A stretch of DNA of 7,070 nucleotides from Deltaproteobacteria bacterium (GCA_019310195.1 JAFDET010000326.1:1-7070); one strand, 5' to 3'; counted from the first letter of the stretch, positions 1 through 6,860 are shown. A program made the numbers and translations. The notes: a model not told the origin generated them from the letters alone.

Positions 1-85
1 GTGCGACCTCTGGAGGTGAAGAGCGAGGACATCGGCGCAGGGGATGCCGACTCCGTCCGGGCGCGGAGTTCGCGCCGACGCGACC

Positions 86-463
86 TCAGCCGCCTCCGGA
101 CTGGCGGGTCCAGGTGGCCAGATCGAAGTAGTCGCGCCAGGCGCCGATGCGGCCGTCGTCGGCGACCTCGAAGATCCCCATCACCGGCAGCTCCAGGTTC
201 GTTCCATCCTCGCGAGCGAAGCGGTCGATGCGCTCGGTCAGCACCCGGCTCCCATCCACGGCCAGGTTGAGGACTTCGAACTCCACCTGGCGGCAGCCGT
301 CCAGGAAGCTGTTCAGCAGCGGCTCGATGGCCGCGTGGCCTGTGAGCGGGGCGATCGGCAGGTTGTGGTAGACGCAATCCTCGGTCATCCGGCCGAGGAT
401 CTCCTTCACGTCGCGCCGCGCGAAGGCATCGCAGAACTCGCGGACTCGTGCTTCGGGGTTCAT
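86..463 (-). CDS. Limonene-1,2-epoxide hydrolase-like enzyme (SnoaL/NTF2-like fold)
   Basis: The 125-residue protein matches the limonene-1,2-epoxide hydrolase (LEH) family in length and motifs. These small cytosolic enzymes open epoxides to vicinal diols in a one-step reaction, using an Asp-Arg-Asp triad with a Tyr and an Asn that position the water. Seen here: Y32-x-N34, R78-x-D80 and D111 in the segment WRDYFD. The spacings Y to R (46), R to D (2) and D to D (31) equal those I recall for Rhodococcus LEH (Y53, N55, R99, D101, D132), so it should be an active hydrolase rather than a generic SnoaL protein. The substrate cannot be told; relatives act on terpene, sterol or lipid epoxides. The start is an ATG at 463 with no strong ribosome site. 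It is divergent from the glycosyltransferase gene and has no visible functional link to its neighbours. Confidence 0.85.
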   Translation of the reverse strand: MNPEARVREFCDAFARRDVKEILGRMTEDCVYHNLPIAPLTGHAAIEPLLNSFLDGCRQVEFEVLNLAVDGSRVLTERIDRFAREDGTNLELPVMGIFEVADDGRIGAWRDYFDLATWTRQSGGG

Positions 464-560
464 GGTTCAAGGGTCCCACGCCCCGGGGCTCGGCGCCACG
501 ACCTCAAGTCCGGGCTTTCGCGTGCCGATCCGAGGAGTTGGCCCTTGGAGGTGCAGCAAG
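464..560. promoter_or_regulatory. Divergent intergenic region, probable promoters for both flanking genes
   Basis: These 97 bases separate the starts of the hydrolase gene (minus) and the glycosyltransferase gene (plus), so promoters for both directions should lie here. I see no convincing -35/-10 pair on either strand. It contains a short CCCCGGGG palindrome (481-488), which in such GC-rich DNA may be chance. The only clear signal is the ribosome site at 547-551. Confidence 0.4.
547..551 (+). promoter_or_regulatory. Ribosome binding site GGAGG that fixes the glycosyltransferase start
   Basis: GGAGG lies 9 bases before the ATG at 561. It favours that start over the in-frame ATG at 462. The 462 start would overlap the start codon of the divergent hydrolase gene and add 33 residues with no family resemblance before the first membrane helix. 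Confidence 0.7.
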
Positions 561-2462
561 ATGGAGGCGGGCGAGCGCGGCGAGCCCCGCAACGGGCTGC
601 TGGCGGCTGCGATCGCGGCCGTGGTGGTGGCCGTCTACGCGCCGGCGCTGGCCGGCGGCTTCGTGTGGGACGACAACGTGCTCGTCACCCGGCACCCGGC
701 CGTCCAGCAGCTCCAGTCGCTCGGGACCTACTTCGGCCAGCTCTTCTGGACCAATCCGGAGTTCGATGAGTCGCCGGCCTTCTACCGGCCGATCACGATC
801 CTGACCTACGCAGTACAGCAGCGCCTCTTCGGGCCCGAGCCGTTCTTCTTCCACCTCTTCAACGTGCTCGTGCACGCGACGTCGTGCGTGCTGCTCTTCT
901 TCGTGTGCCGCCGCGCGGGCGCATCCGCACGCGCGGCGGCCCTGGGCGCCCTGCTCTTCGGAACCTTCCCGCGACTCAGCGAATCGGTGGCCTGGATCAG
1001 CGGACGCACGGACCTGCTCGCGTCGTGCGCGGTGCTCGCCGCGTGGCTGCTTCACGACTCCGAGCCCGGGCGCACGGCGCGGCGCGGCGCGGCCGCGCTG
1101 CTGCTCCTGCTGGGGCTGATGGCCAAGGAGGTGGCCATCGCGGGGGCGCTGGCGCTGGCCGCCCACGAGACCTGGCGCGCCGTGCGGGGCCGCGCCACCC
1201 CGGGCCGCGCCCTGACGAATCTGGCGCCCATGGCGGCCGCGCTGGTCGTCTACGCGAGCGCGCGCGCCATCGCCTGGCAGGCGGGTAGCGCCGCAGGGAC
1301 CGGACTCCCGCCGGCGGAACGGCCGCTGGCCGCGCTGCACGCCCTGGGCCGCTACGCAGCCATGCTGGCCGACCCGTTGCGGCCCAGACTGTTGATCGGC
1401 GTGCTGGGCGAGGTGTCACCGCTGCTCGTCGCCGTGGGAGCGGTCACGGCCGCCGCCGGGGGGGTCGCCGGCGTGGCGCTCCTGCGCCGCGCGCGCGAAC
1501 CCCACGCCTTCGCTGCGGCCGCGCTGGTGGGCGGCGCCCTGCTTCCGGTCCTCCACCTCGTGCCCATCTCCGGCGACGTGGTGGCGGCGGACCGCTACCT
1601 CTACCTGCCCGCGGCGGGGCTGGCCGTGCTGGGCGTGCTGGCAGCGCGTGCACTCCCGGAACGTGCTCTGGCCGGAGCCGCCGCGGCCGCGCTGCTGCTC
1701 GCGCTGGCGTTCGCCGCAACCACCGGCCGACGCGCGGGCGTGTGGGCCGACGAGATGGGTTTCTGGCGGACGGCGGCGCGCGAGGCCGCACCCGCCCAGC
1801 CCATGGGACACGCCGGGCTCGGCGAAGCGCTGCTGCGACGCGAAAAATTCGAAGAAGCCCTGGCCGCATTCCTCGAGGCCGAACGGCGCAGCCTGCAGCG
1901 CAGCGGTACTCCGTCGGAGTACGTGACTGCCAACATGGCGCTGTGTCTTTCGGAGCTCGGCCGTCACGACGACGCCCTGCTGCGCCTGGAGCACGTGGCG
2001 GCCGGCCACCCCAAGGCCCCCCTCCACCACGTCAACCTGGCCCTGGTGCACGCGCGCCGCCTGGACTTCGAAGCTTCCGAACGCGCGCTTGCCGCGGCCC
2101 TGGCCCTCTACCCCGACTACCCGCGGGCGTTGGGCCTGCACCAGGCCGTGATCACCTCGCGCCGCGAGTGGCAGGCCCTCCCGCCGCCGCAGCCCGACGA
2201 GGCAACCGCCGTGCGGGCCGCGCGTGCGCGAGTCCACGGCCGCCTGGGCAACCGTCGCGAGGCCGAGCGACACTGGAGCGCCGTGCTGCTGGCCCACGAC
2301 GCCCGCGCCGAGGACCTGCATCGCGCCGCCGTCTTCCTGGTGCTGCGCGGCGACCCGGAACGGGCCCGCCATGCTTTGGCGCGGCTACGCCAGTCGCCGG
2401 GCTGGGACGCGCAGGCGCGCGAGCTGGAGGCGGCGCTGGAAGCCCGGCGCGCCGCCGGCTGA
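561..2462 (+). CDS. TMTC-like GT-C membrane glycosyltransferase with C-terminal TPR domain
   Basis: This 633-residue polytopic membrane protein has the architecture of TMTC-type GT-C glycosyltransferases: an N-terminal multi-helix membrane domain (about 12-390) and a soluble helical-repeat domain (about 413-630). The family transfers a sugar from a polyprenyl-phosphate donor to a protein outside the cytoplasmic face of the membrane. Seen: first helix at about 12-31, followed at once by WDD (36-38), the position of the acidic catalytic residues in GT-C enzymes. Then come YRPI (75-78), a FHLFNVLVH-type helix (97-105), SVAWISGRTDLL (142-153) and ADRYLYLP (343-350), all hallmarks of bacterial DUF1736/TMTC relatives. 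TPR-like units begin at about 414, 453 and 488, with degenerate repeats after 550. The gene appears intact. It probably forms an operon with the UbiA-family gene 31 bases downstream. The acceptor and the sugar are unknown; the catalytic role is inferred from family and not proven. Confidence 0.75.
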   Translation: MEAGERGEPRNGLLAAAIAAVVVAVYAPALAGGFVWDDNVLVTRHPAVQQLQSLGTYFGQLFWTNPEFDESPAFYRPITILTYAVQQRLFGPEPFFFHLFNVLVHATSCVLLFFVCRRAGASARAAALGALLFGTFPRLSESVAWISGRTDLLASCAVLAAWLLHDSEPGRTARRGAAALLLLLGLMAKEVAIAGALALAAHETWRAVRGRATPGRALTNLAPMAAALVVYASARAIAWQAGSAAGTGLPPAERPLAALHALGRYAAMLADPLRPRLLIGVLGEVSPLLVAVGAVTAAAGGVAGVALLRRAREPHAFAAAALVGGALLPVLHLVPISGDVVAADRYLYLPAAGLAVLGVLAARALPERALAGAAAAALLLALAFAATTGRRAGVWADEMGFWRTAAREAAPAQPMGHAGLGEALLRREKFEEALAAFLEAERRSLQRSGTPSEYVTANMALCLSELGRHDDALLRLEHVAAGHPKAPLHHVNLALVHARRLDFEASERALAAALALYPDYPRALGLHQAVITSRREWQALPPPQPDEATAVRAARARVHGRLGNRREAERHWSAVLLAHDARAEDLHRAAVFLVLRGDPERARHALARLRQSPGWDAQARELEAALEARRAAG

Positions 2463-2476
2463 CCTGCGCTACCACC

Positions 2477-2481
2477 GAGGA
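2477..2481 (+). promoter_or_regulatory. Ribosome binding site GAGGA for the UbiA-family gene
   Basis: GAGGA lies 12 bases before the ATG at 2494, within the 31-base gap after the glycosyltransferase stop. A second purine run (GGGGGAAG, 2483-2490) lies closer to the start. Either could serve. The short gap without a terminator-like hairpin supports co-transcription with the upstream gene. Confidence 0.5.
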
Positions 2482-2493
2482 CGGGGGAAGACC

Positions 2494-3429
2494 ATGGGTG
2501 TCCACGAAGCTCCGCTGGGCTCCGAGGACCGCGCGCGCGATCCGGACGCATCGCTGCCCCCCCTGGTGCGGATGCTGCGCGTCCACCACTGGACCAAGAA
2601 CGGCTTCATCCTGCTGCCGCTGCCGTTCGCCCTGAGGGTGGGCTCGCAGCTCGACGGTCCCGTGTTCGCGGCCGGGCTGTTCGGCTTCTGCCTGCTCTCC
2701 TCGGCGGTCTACGTGCTCAACGACCTGCGGGACGCCGAAGCCGACCGCCTCAACCCGCGCAAGCGGCATCGGCCGATCGCGGCGGGCAGCGTGGGCCGCG
2801 GCACCGCCTGGGCGGTTTTCGCTGCCCTCGCCATCGCCGCCGTCGGGATGGGCCTGGCCACCGGGCTGCCCGCGGTGCTGGGCCTGTTCGGCGTCTACGC
2901 AGCCGCGAATCTCGCCTACTCGTTCGGCGCAAAGCACGTCCCGGTGCTCGACGTCTTCATCCTGGCGTCGGGCTTCGTGGTGCGCGTGCTGGTGGGCTGT
3001 GCGCTGGTGCAGGCACGGCCGTCGGGCTGGCTGCTGCTGTGCTCGTCGGGACTCGCCCTGTTCCTGGCCTTCGCCAAGCGACGAGGCGACCTGGTCGAGG
3101 GCATGGGACCGGACCACCGTCCGGCGCTGGCCGGCTACAGCCTGGCGTACCTGGACGCCGCCCTGGCGATCAGCGCGGGCATCTCCCTGCTGTCCTACGC
3201 GCTCTACAGCGTGGAGGCCGGCGTCCTGGTACCGGGGCGCGAGCTGGCCGGACTGGTCTTCGTGGCCTTCGCGATCTTCGAATACCTGCGCCTCATCTAC
3301 ACCCGGGGCGAGGGCGCGTCGCCGGTGGAGGGCGCGTCGCCGGTGGCCGTCGCCTTCCGCTACCGCTCGTTGCAGGCGGCCGGCCTGCTGTGGATGCTGG
3401 CGACCGCCTGGAGCCTGGGGCTCTTCTAG
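2494..3429 (+). CDS. UbiA-family prenyltransferase, decaprenyl-phosphate phosphoribosyltransferase-like
   Basis: The 311-residue integral membrane protein resembles mycobacterial Rv3806c (UbiA), which joins PRPP to decaprenyl phosphate to make decaprenylphosphoryl-5-phosphoribose, the first step toward the arabinose donor DPA. Seen: LRVHHWTKN (28-36) at the N-terminus; the NDxxDxxxD metal/diphosphate motif N76-D77-D80-D84 followed by NPRKRHRPIAAG (87-98); the second motif YSFGAKHVPVLD (142-153) ending in an Asp; FAKRRGDL (193-200); and about eight to nine hydrophobic segments. The HHWTKN and KRR motifs separate this subgroup from menaquinone, heme and ubiquinone UbiA enzymes. The length fits the family (about 300). 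An 18-base tandem duplication near the C-terminus adds six residues (EGASPV) to a loop without breaking the frame. It is downstream of and likely co-transcribed with a GT-C transferase, which suggests a shared lipid-linked pentose pathway. Outside mycobacteria the product is not certain. Confidence 0.85.
   Translation: MGVHEAPLGSEDRARDPDASLPPLVRMLRVHHWTKNGFILLPLPFALRVGSQLDGPVFAAGLFGFCLLSSAVYVLNDLRDAEADRLNPRKRHRPIAAGSVGRGTAWAVFAALAIAAVGMGLATGLPAVLGLFGVYAAANLAYSFGAKHVPVLDVFILASGFVVRVLVGCALVQARPSGWLLLCSSGLALFLAFAKRRGDLVEGMGPDHRPALAGYSLAYLDAALAISAGISLLSYALYSVEAGVLVPGRELAGLVFVAFAIFEYLRLIYTRGEGASPVEGASPVAVAFRYRSLQAAGLLWMLATAWSLGLF
3310..3345 (+). repeat. Perfect 18-base tandem duplication inside the UbiA-family gene
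   Basis: Bases 3310-3327 are repeated exactly at 3328-3345 (unit GAGGGCGCGTCGCCGGTG). The repeat is in frame and encodes EGASPV twice (residues 273-278 and 279-284), in the hydrophilic loop before the last membrane helix. Exact identity suggests a recent slippage or duplication event. Confidence 0.9.
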
Positions 3430-3448
3430 CGCCGGTCCCGTCCAGCTG

Positions 3449-4229
3449 CTAGGTGAGCAGGCCGATCAGCGGAGGATGCGGCACCAGCGCCACGAGCAGC
3501 GCGCCCGCCGCGATCGCCGGACCGAACCCGAACGGCGCAGCCGCCTGGCGCGAGAACGCAGCCTGCACCACGCCCAGCACCAGGCCCAGCAGCGAGGCCG
3601 TGACGATCGTCTCGAGTCCAGAGCCAGTAATCGGCCTGGCTGGGGCGCGGCTGCGGCTCGCCCTCCCCGGGCCAGTGCTCGAAGCGGCGCCCCACCGCCA
3701 CCGATACCCGCGCGTGCAGGAAGCCGACGCTCCAGAGCAGCCCACCCCCCAGCAGCGCACCCAGCAGCGCGTGGCCGGCGGCCTGGCCCAGGGGCGCGCC
3801 CTGACCGGCGGCGACCAGCGGCGCCACCACGAGTCCCACCGCGAGGCCGCCAAGTGAAATGGCGTCGGGAATGAAGCGGTGCTCGAAGTCGATCAGCGCC
3901 GCCGCCAGCAGTCCGGCGGCCAGCAACATCACGAGCCCGGCCTGGGCGCCGGGTCCAAAGCGCCAGGCCGCCACGGCGAAGAGCAGCCCGGTGATCAGCT
4001 CCACCAGCGGGTAGCGCAGAGAAATCGGCGCGGCGCAGCCGCGGCAACGCCCGCGCAGGAACAGCCACGAGAGCACGGGCACGTTCTCCAGCGGCCCGAT
4101 GCCGTGACCGCAAGCCGGACAGCGCGAGCCCGGACGGACGATCGACTCGCCGCGCGGAACGCGGTGAACGACGACGTTCAGGAAGGACCCGACGACGAGC
4201 CCGAGGCACAGCGCCGCGGCGACGAACAC
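3449..4229 (-). pseudogene. pilD: Type IV prepilin peptidase (PilD), frameshifted and lacking the GxGD catalytic motif
   Basis: PilD is an inner-membrane aspartyl protease (family A24) that cleaves and N-methylates type IV prepilins. The first 204 codons, from GTG at 4229, are typical: LVVGSFLNVVVHRVPRGES (11-29); a zinc tetracysteine CPAC...CRGC (C37, C40, C62, C65); SLRYPLVE (70-77); and the first catalytic Asp D114 in IDFEHRFIPD (113-122). After YWLW (201-204) the homology jumps to the frame shifted by one base near 3611-3618. There LETIVTASLLGLVLG and FGFGPAIAAGALLVAL form the usual C-terminus, ending in TAG at 3449-3451. The expected segment with GxGDVKL and the second catalytic Asp is absent from all frames, so this is a deletion (length 2 modulo 3, perhaps 20-25 codons) and not a simple indel. 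Read straight on, the first frame stops at 3426 after non-homologous residues. The start follows the permease stop by 9 bases, so translation is coupled. Product as written would be inactive; an assembly error is the main alternative. Confidence 0.85.
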
Positions 4230-4238
4230 GGCGTGACT

Positions 4239-5018
4239 CTAGCGGAAGTCGCGACGCTGGAAGATCAGACCGGCCAGGCACAGCACCGCCGCCACGTAGG
4301 CCGCGCCGTAGGCCAGGGGCAGGAACACCTCGGACCCGGGATCGATGGCGAGACCGTGACTGGCCTGGAGACTCAGGTTGAACATGGCCAGGTCGGGCAG
4401 AACGCGGTGCAGAGCGCCGGCTGCATTCTGGATGCCTTCCACGCCGGTCTGCCGCGCCAGCTCCAGCAGGTCGCGGGTCAGGTTTCCCGCCACCCAGATT
4501 CCGACGGTGAAGAGCGCGGCGAGCATCGGCGTGGTGAACGCCGAGAAGAGCGTGGCCAGGGCCACGATCACCGCCAGCTCCACGCCCAGCAGCCCCAGGG
4601 CCGCCGCATGGCTCCAGCCCAAGGAGCGTTCATCCAGCAACGAGACGCCGGCGAAGGCGAGGCCCATGACCACCACCATCAGCCAGATCGTCGCCACCAG
4701 CCCCAGGTACTTGCCCACCAGGAACTCGAACCGGGAGATCGGCTTGGCCAAGATCGTGTAGATGGTACGGCGCTCCACTTCCTTGTAGATGAGGTTGACG
4801 CCGACGGCGATGGCGATCACTACGCCGAAGATCCGCGCGGAAGCGAAGGCCAGGTCCTGCAGGATGCGCCCCTGCTCTACGTAGGAGAGATTCGAGAGCA
4901 GGACGCTCGAACCGATCATGACGACGGCGAACGCCACCAGCGTATAGAGCACGCGGTTGCGAACGGCCTCGCGCACCGTGTTGCCGGCGACCGCAGCGAT
5001 GCGACTCGCTGAAATCAT
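4239..5018 (-). CDS. pilI: ABC-2 type transporter permease, PilI-like
   Basis: The 259-residue membrane protein has six predicted helices (about 23-41, 61-78, 105-124, 138-160, 164-181, 235-254). A cytoplasmic loop, KEVERRTIYTILAKPISRFE (79-98) then FLVGKYLG, is the signature of ABC-2 permeases that pair with a separate ATPase. The ATPase gene overlaps it upstream (TGATG, sharing base 5018), which indicates coupled translation. In Myxococcus xanthus the equivalent gene, pilI, lies between pilH and pilD and is needed for type IV pilus assembly; what this transporter moves is not known. I chose ATG at 5018 over the GTG one codon earlier, because AAGGAGG (5026-5032) is then 7 bases away instead of 4. 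The family call is firm; the PilI name rests on gene order. Confidence 0.85.
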   Translation of the reverse strand: MISASRIAAVAGNTVREAVRNRVLYTLVAFAVVMIGSSVLLSNLSYVEQGRILQDLAFASARIFGVVIAIAVGVNLIYKEVERRTIYTILAKPISRFEFLVGKYLGLVATIWLMVVVMGLAFAGVSLLDERSLGWSHAAALGLLGVELAVIVALATLFSAFTTPMLAALFTVGIWVAGNLTRDLLELARQTGVEGIQNAAGALHRVLPDLAMFNLSLQASHGLAIDPGSEVFLPLAYGAAYVAAVLCLAGLIFQRRDFR

Positions 5019-5965
5019 CACGCACCCTCCTTGGAGCCGCGCCCCACGGTGGAGAGGAAGATCGCCTCCAGCGAAGCGCGCCGGGGCGTGACCGATACCA
5101 CCTCGGCGCCGGAACCCAGGGCCGCTCCGAGGACACCCTCGACGTGCTTCTGCGCCACGGTCAGCTCCACGCGCTCACCGTGTCCGCGCAGCAGGGCGCC
5201 GAAGCGATCCTCCAGCAACGTGGCGGTCTCCGGCGAGAGCCGGGCCAGCACCACGTCGCTGCGGAGCTCGCGGTCGTGGGAGAACTCCTCCATGCGGCCC
5301 TCCCACTGGATCTTCCCGGCGACGATGATGGCCACCCGGTCGCAGAGCATCTCCACGTCGTGGAGGATGTGGGTGTTCATGAAGACCGTCTTGCCGTCCT
5401 CGCGCAGGCGCAGGATCAGGTCGCGGATGTCCTTGCGACCGATGGGATCCAGGCCGCTCATGGGCTCATCCAGGAAGACCACCTTGGGGTCGTGCACCAG
5501 GGCCTGGGCGATTCCCAGCCGCTGCAGCATGCCCTTGGAGTAGGTGCGCAGCCGGGCGTTGCCCGCGTGGGAGAGGCCCACCCAGCCGAGCAGCTCCTGG
5601 ATGCGCTCTTCGCGTCGGCCGCGAGGCACGCTGGCCAACCGCGCGTAGAAACGCAGGAACTCGCGGCCCGTCAGGAACTCGTGGAAGTAGGGGTTCTCGG
5701 GCAGGAAGCCGATCTGACGGCGGAACCCGCTCTCCTGGACGTCGTGGCCCAGGATCGTGGCGCGCCCCGCGCTGGCCGAGATCAGCCCCAGCAGGATCTT
5801 CAGCGTGGTGGTCTTGCCGGCGCCGTTGGGCCCCACGAAGCCGAAGATCTCGCCTTCGCGAACGCCCAGGCTGATGCCGTGAAGCACCCGCTTCTTGCGC
5901 AGCCCGAAGCCGGGACGGAAATCCTTGATCACCTTCTCGACGGTGACGATGTCTTCGGACGCCAT
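5018..5965 (-). CDS. pilH: ABC transporter ATP-binding protein, PilH-like
   Basis: This complete 315-residue ABC ATPase powers the membrane partner encoded just downstream. Seen: Walker A GPNGAGKTT (45-53); Q-loop region QIGFLPENPYF (84-94), with Glu at the usual Gln position; signature YSKGMLQR (142-149), a variant of LSGGQ; Walker B VVFLDEP (162-168) with catalytic E167; D-loop SGLD (170-173); and H-loop H199 in NTHIL. A C-terminal domain of about 100 residues (215-315) follows, as in exporters of the CcmA/NatA type. The order between pilG-like and pilI-like genes matches the M. xanthus pilGHI genes, where PilH is required for pilus biogenesis and social motility. ATG at 5965 overlaps the preceding stop as TGATG, and GGGGAG (5971-5976) precedes it by 5 bases. 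The ATPase identity is certain; the PilH role rests on context, since the sequence alone would also fit a generic NatA-type ATPase. Confidence 0.9.
   Translation of the reverse strand: MASEDIVTVEKVIKDFRPGFGLRKKRVLHGISLGVREGEIFGFVGPNGAGKTTTLKILLGLISASAGRATILGHDVQESGFRRQIGFLPENPYFHEFLTGREFLRFYARLASVPRGRREERIQELLGWVGLSHAGNARLRTYSKGMLQRLGIAQALVHDPKVVFLDEPMSGLDPIGRKDIRDLILRLREDGKTVFMNTHILHDVEMLCDRVAIIVAGKIQWEGRMEEFSHDRELRSDVVLARLSPETATLLEDRFGALLRGHGERVELTVAQKHVEGVLGAALGSGAEVVSVTPRRASLEAIFLSTVGRGSKEGA
5026..5032 (-). promoter_or_regulatory. Strong ribosome binding site AAGGAGG for the permease gene
   Basis: AAGGAGG on the minus strand lies within the last codons of the ATPase gene, 7 bases before the permease ATG at 5018. 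It is the best Shine-Dalgarno match in the window. Confidence 0.75.
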
Positions 5966-6823
5966 CACAACTCCCCGTCCTCTGCCTGCCGGGCCCAGGA
6001 CTGGCGCCGACGCAGGTCGTTTTCGTGTACGAAGGGCTCGTAGCGGCGGCGTAGCCGCCCCGAGACGATGCGGCCCTCATCGGTCAGCTCCCAGACGTCG
6101 CCATGGGGCTCGTCGGGCAGTCGCTCGAGCACGGCGTGGGGACCGCGCACCAGCTCATCGATGCGCGCCAGGTCCCGGCCCGCACGCCGGCGGAACTGCT
6201 GCTGGGCCTCGTCCAGGAAGCGCGCGCGGCGTTCGGTATCGATCTCCAGCAGCGCGGCCTCGTACTGGGCCCGGGCTTGGGGATCCTCGCTGGCGCGCGC
6301 CAGCTCGGCCAGGAACGTGGCCGAGGTCTCCAGGCCCGCCGTGTCGGCCCGCAGGCGCGCCACAAGGCGCCCCACGTAGGCCGGGGCACCCGGCAGGCCG
6401 GCCGCCCGGTCCAGGGCATCGGCGGCACCCTGGTTGTCCCCCAGGTAGAAGAAGCGGTTGAAGCCCAGGTAGAAGGGATTTCGCCAGTCGTCCGGGTGGT
6501 ACTCGAAGCTGCGCTCCAGCAGCCGGTTGGCAAAGCGCACGTCTTCGGGGCTTCCGGTCATCCAGTGCGCGGCGAAGCGGTAGGGGTGACCCACCCAGGG
6601 ATCCACGGTAGTGACCACGTCCACCAGGCGCCCCAGGAGCGGGCCGTGCCGCGCCGGGTTCGAGGTCTCTGCGCCAGCCGAGCGACGCAACGCGCGCCAC
6701 CTCCGGACGCGGCACAAAGCGCGCGTCGCGATCGGCGCGCGGCTCCATGGGCACCCGGACGTGAACGACCGCGACGGCGATCGCCGTCACGGCCAGGCCC
6801 AGCAGCAAGCCCAGGCTTCGCAT
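5965..6823 (-). pseudogene. pilG: PilG-like membrane-anchored helical-repeat protein, disrupted by frameshift/deletion
   Basis: The gene starts at ATG 6823 with an N-terminal signal anchor (LGLLLGLAVTAIAVAVVHV, residues 4-22), then PRPEVARVASLGWRR (38-52). Near 6660-6673 homology moves to the frame shifted by one base, at about TSNPARHGPLLGRLVDVV, and runs to TGA at 5965-5967. The second part is helical and TPR-like: YRFAAHW, FEYHPDDWRNPFYLGFNRFFYLGD, then long charged helices rich in Arg, Glu and Ala. In related TPR-like proteins I recall, SLG(W/Y/F) is followed by a conserved ADLLWL-type helix, which is missing here in every frame. So a short stretch (length 2 modulo 3) seems deleted. In M. 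xanthus pilG lies between pilA and pilH and acts with the ABC transporter PilHI in pilus assembly; the match here is by position and architecture. The 3' end overlaps pilH. Assembly error is the main alternative to a real lesion. Confidence 0.65.
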
Positions 6824-6836
6824 GGTCTCGTGATTC

Positions 6837-6843
6837 CCTCCTC
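6837..6843 (-). promoter_or_regulatory. Ribosome binding site GAGGAGG for the PilG-like gene
   Basis: GAGGAGG on the minus strand lies in the 37-base gap between the pilin stop and the ATG at 6823. The spacing (13 bases) is long, but no in-frame start lies closer. I see no stable hairpin with a T-run in the gap, so read-through from the pilin gene is likely. Confidence 0.5.
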
Positions 6844-6860
6844 GGAACGCTGCGTCGGAG

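Noticed and set aside
1..32. Possible gene start on the minus strand (ATG at 30-32, open to the left edge)
   Set aside because: Only about ten codons (MSSLFTSRGR) are visible and there is no ribosome site, so I cannot support a gene. Bases 1-85 hold nothing else I recognise.
481..488. CCCCGGGG palindrome as an operator in the divergent region
   Set aside because: An 8-base GC palindrome is expected by chance in such GC-rich DNA, and no regulator gene is nearby.
462..560. In-frame ATG at 462 as the start of the glycosyltransferase
   Set aside because: It overlaps the start codon of the divergent hydrolase, lacks a ribosome site and adds 33 non-homologous residues. The ATG at 561 has GGAGG at good spacing.
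1416..2372. Long open frame on the minus strand opposite the glycosyltransferase
   Set aside because: It is a compositional shadow with no recognisable motifs, while the plus strand encodes consistent GT-C and TPR features.
3446..3460. Inverted repeat CTGCT/AGCAG as a terminator
   Set aside because: The stem is only 5 bp with no T-run on either strand, too weak to call.
3605..3625. Programmed ribosomal frameshifting in the prepilin peptidase gene
   Set aside because: Frameshifting could rejoin the frames but not restore the missing GxGD segment. I also see no slippery run at the junction.
3879..5012. Long open frame on the plus strand opposite the permease and prepilin peptidase genes
   Set aside because: The translation is rich in His, Gln, Gly, Asp and Arg without domains. 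The opposite strand holds a clear ABC permease. It is an antisense artefact of GC-rich codon use.
5144..6043. Open frame on the plus strand opposite the ABC ATPase
   Set aside because: The minus strand has every ABC ATPase motif. This frame shows no domain and has the typical Gln/His/Ala-rich antisense composition.
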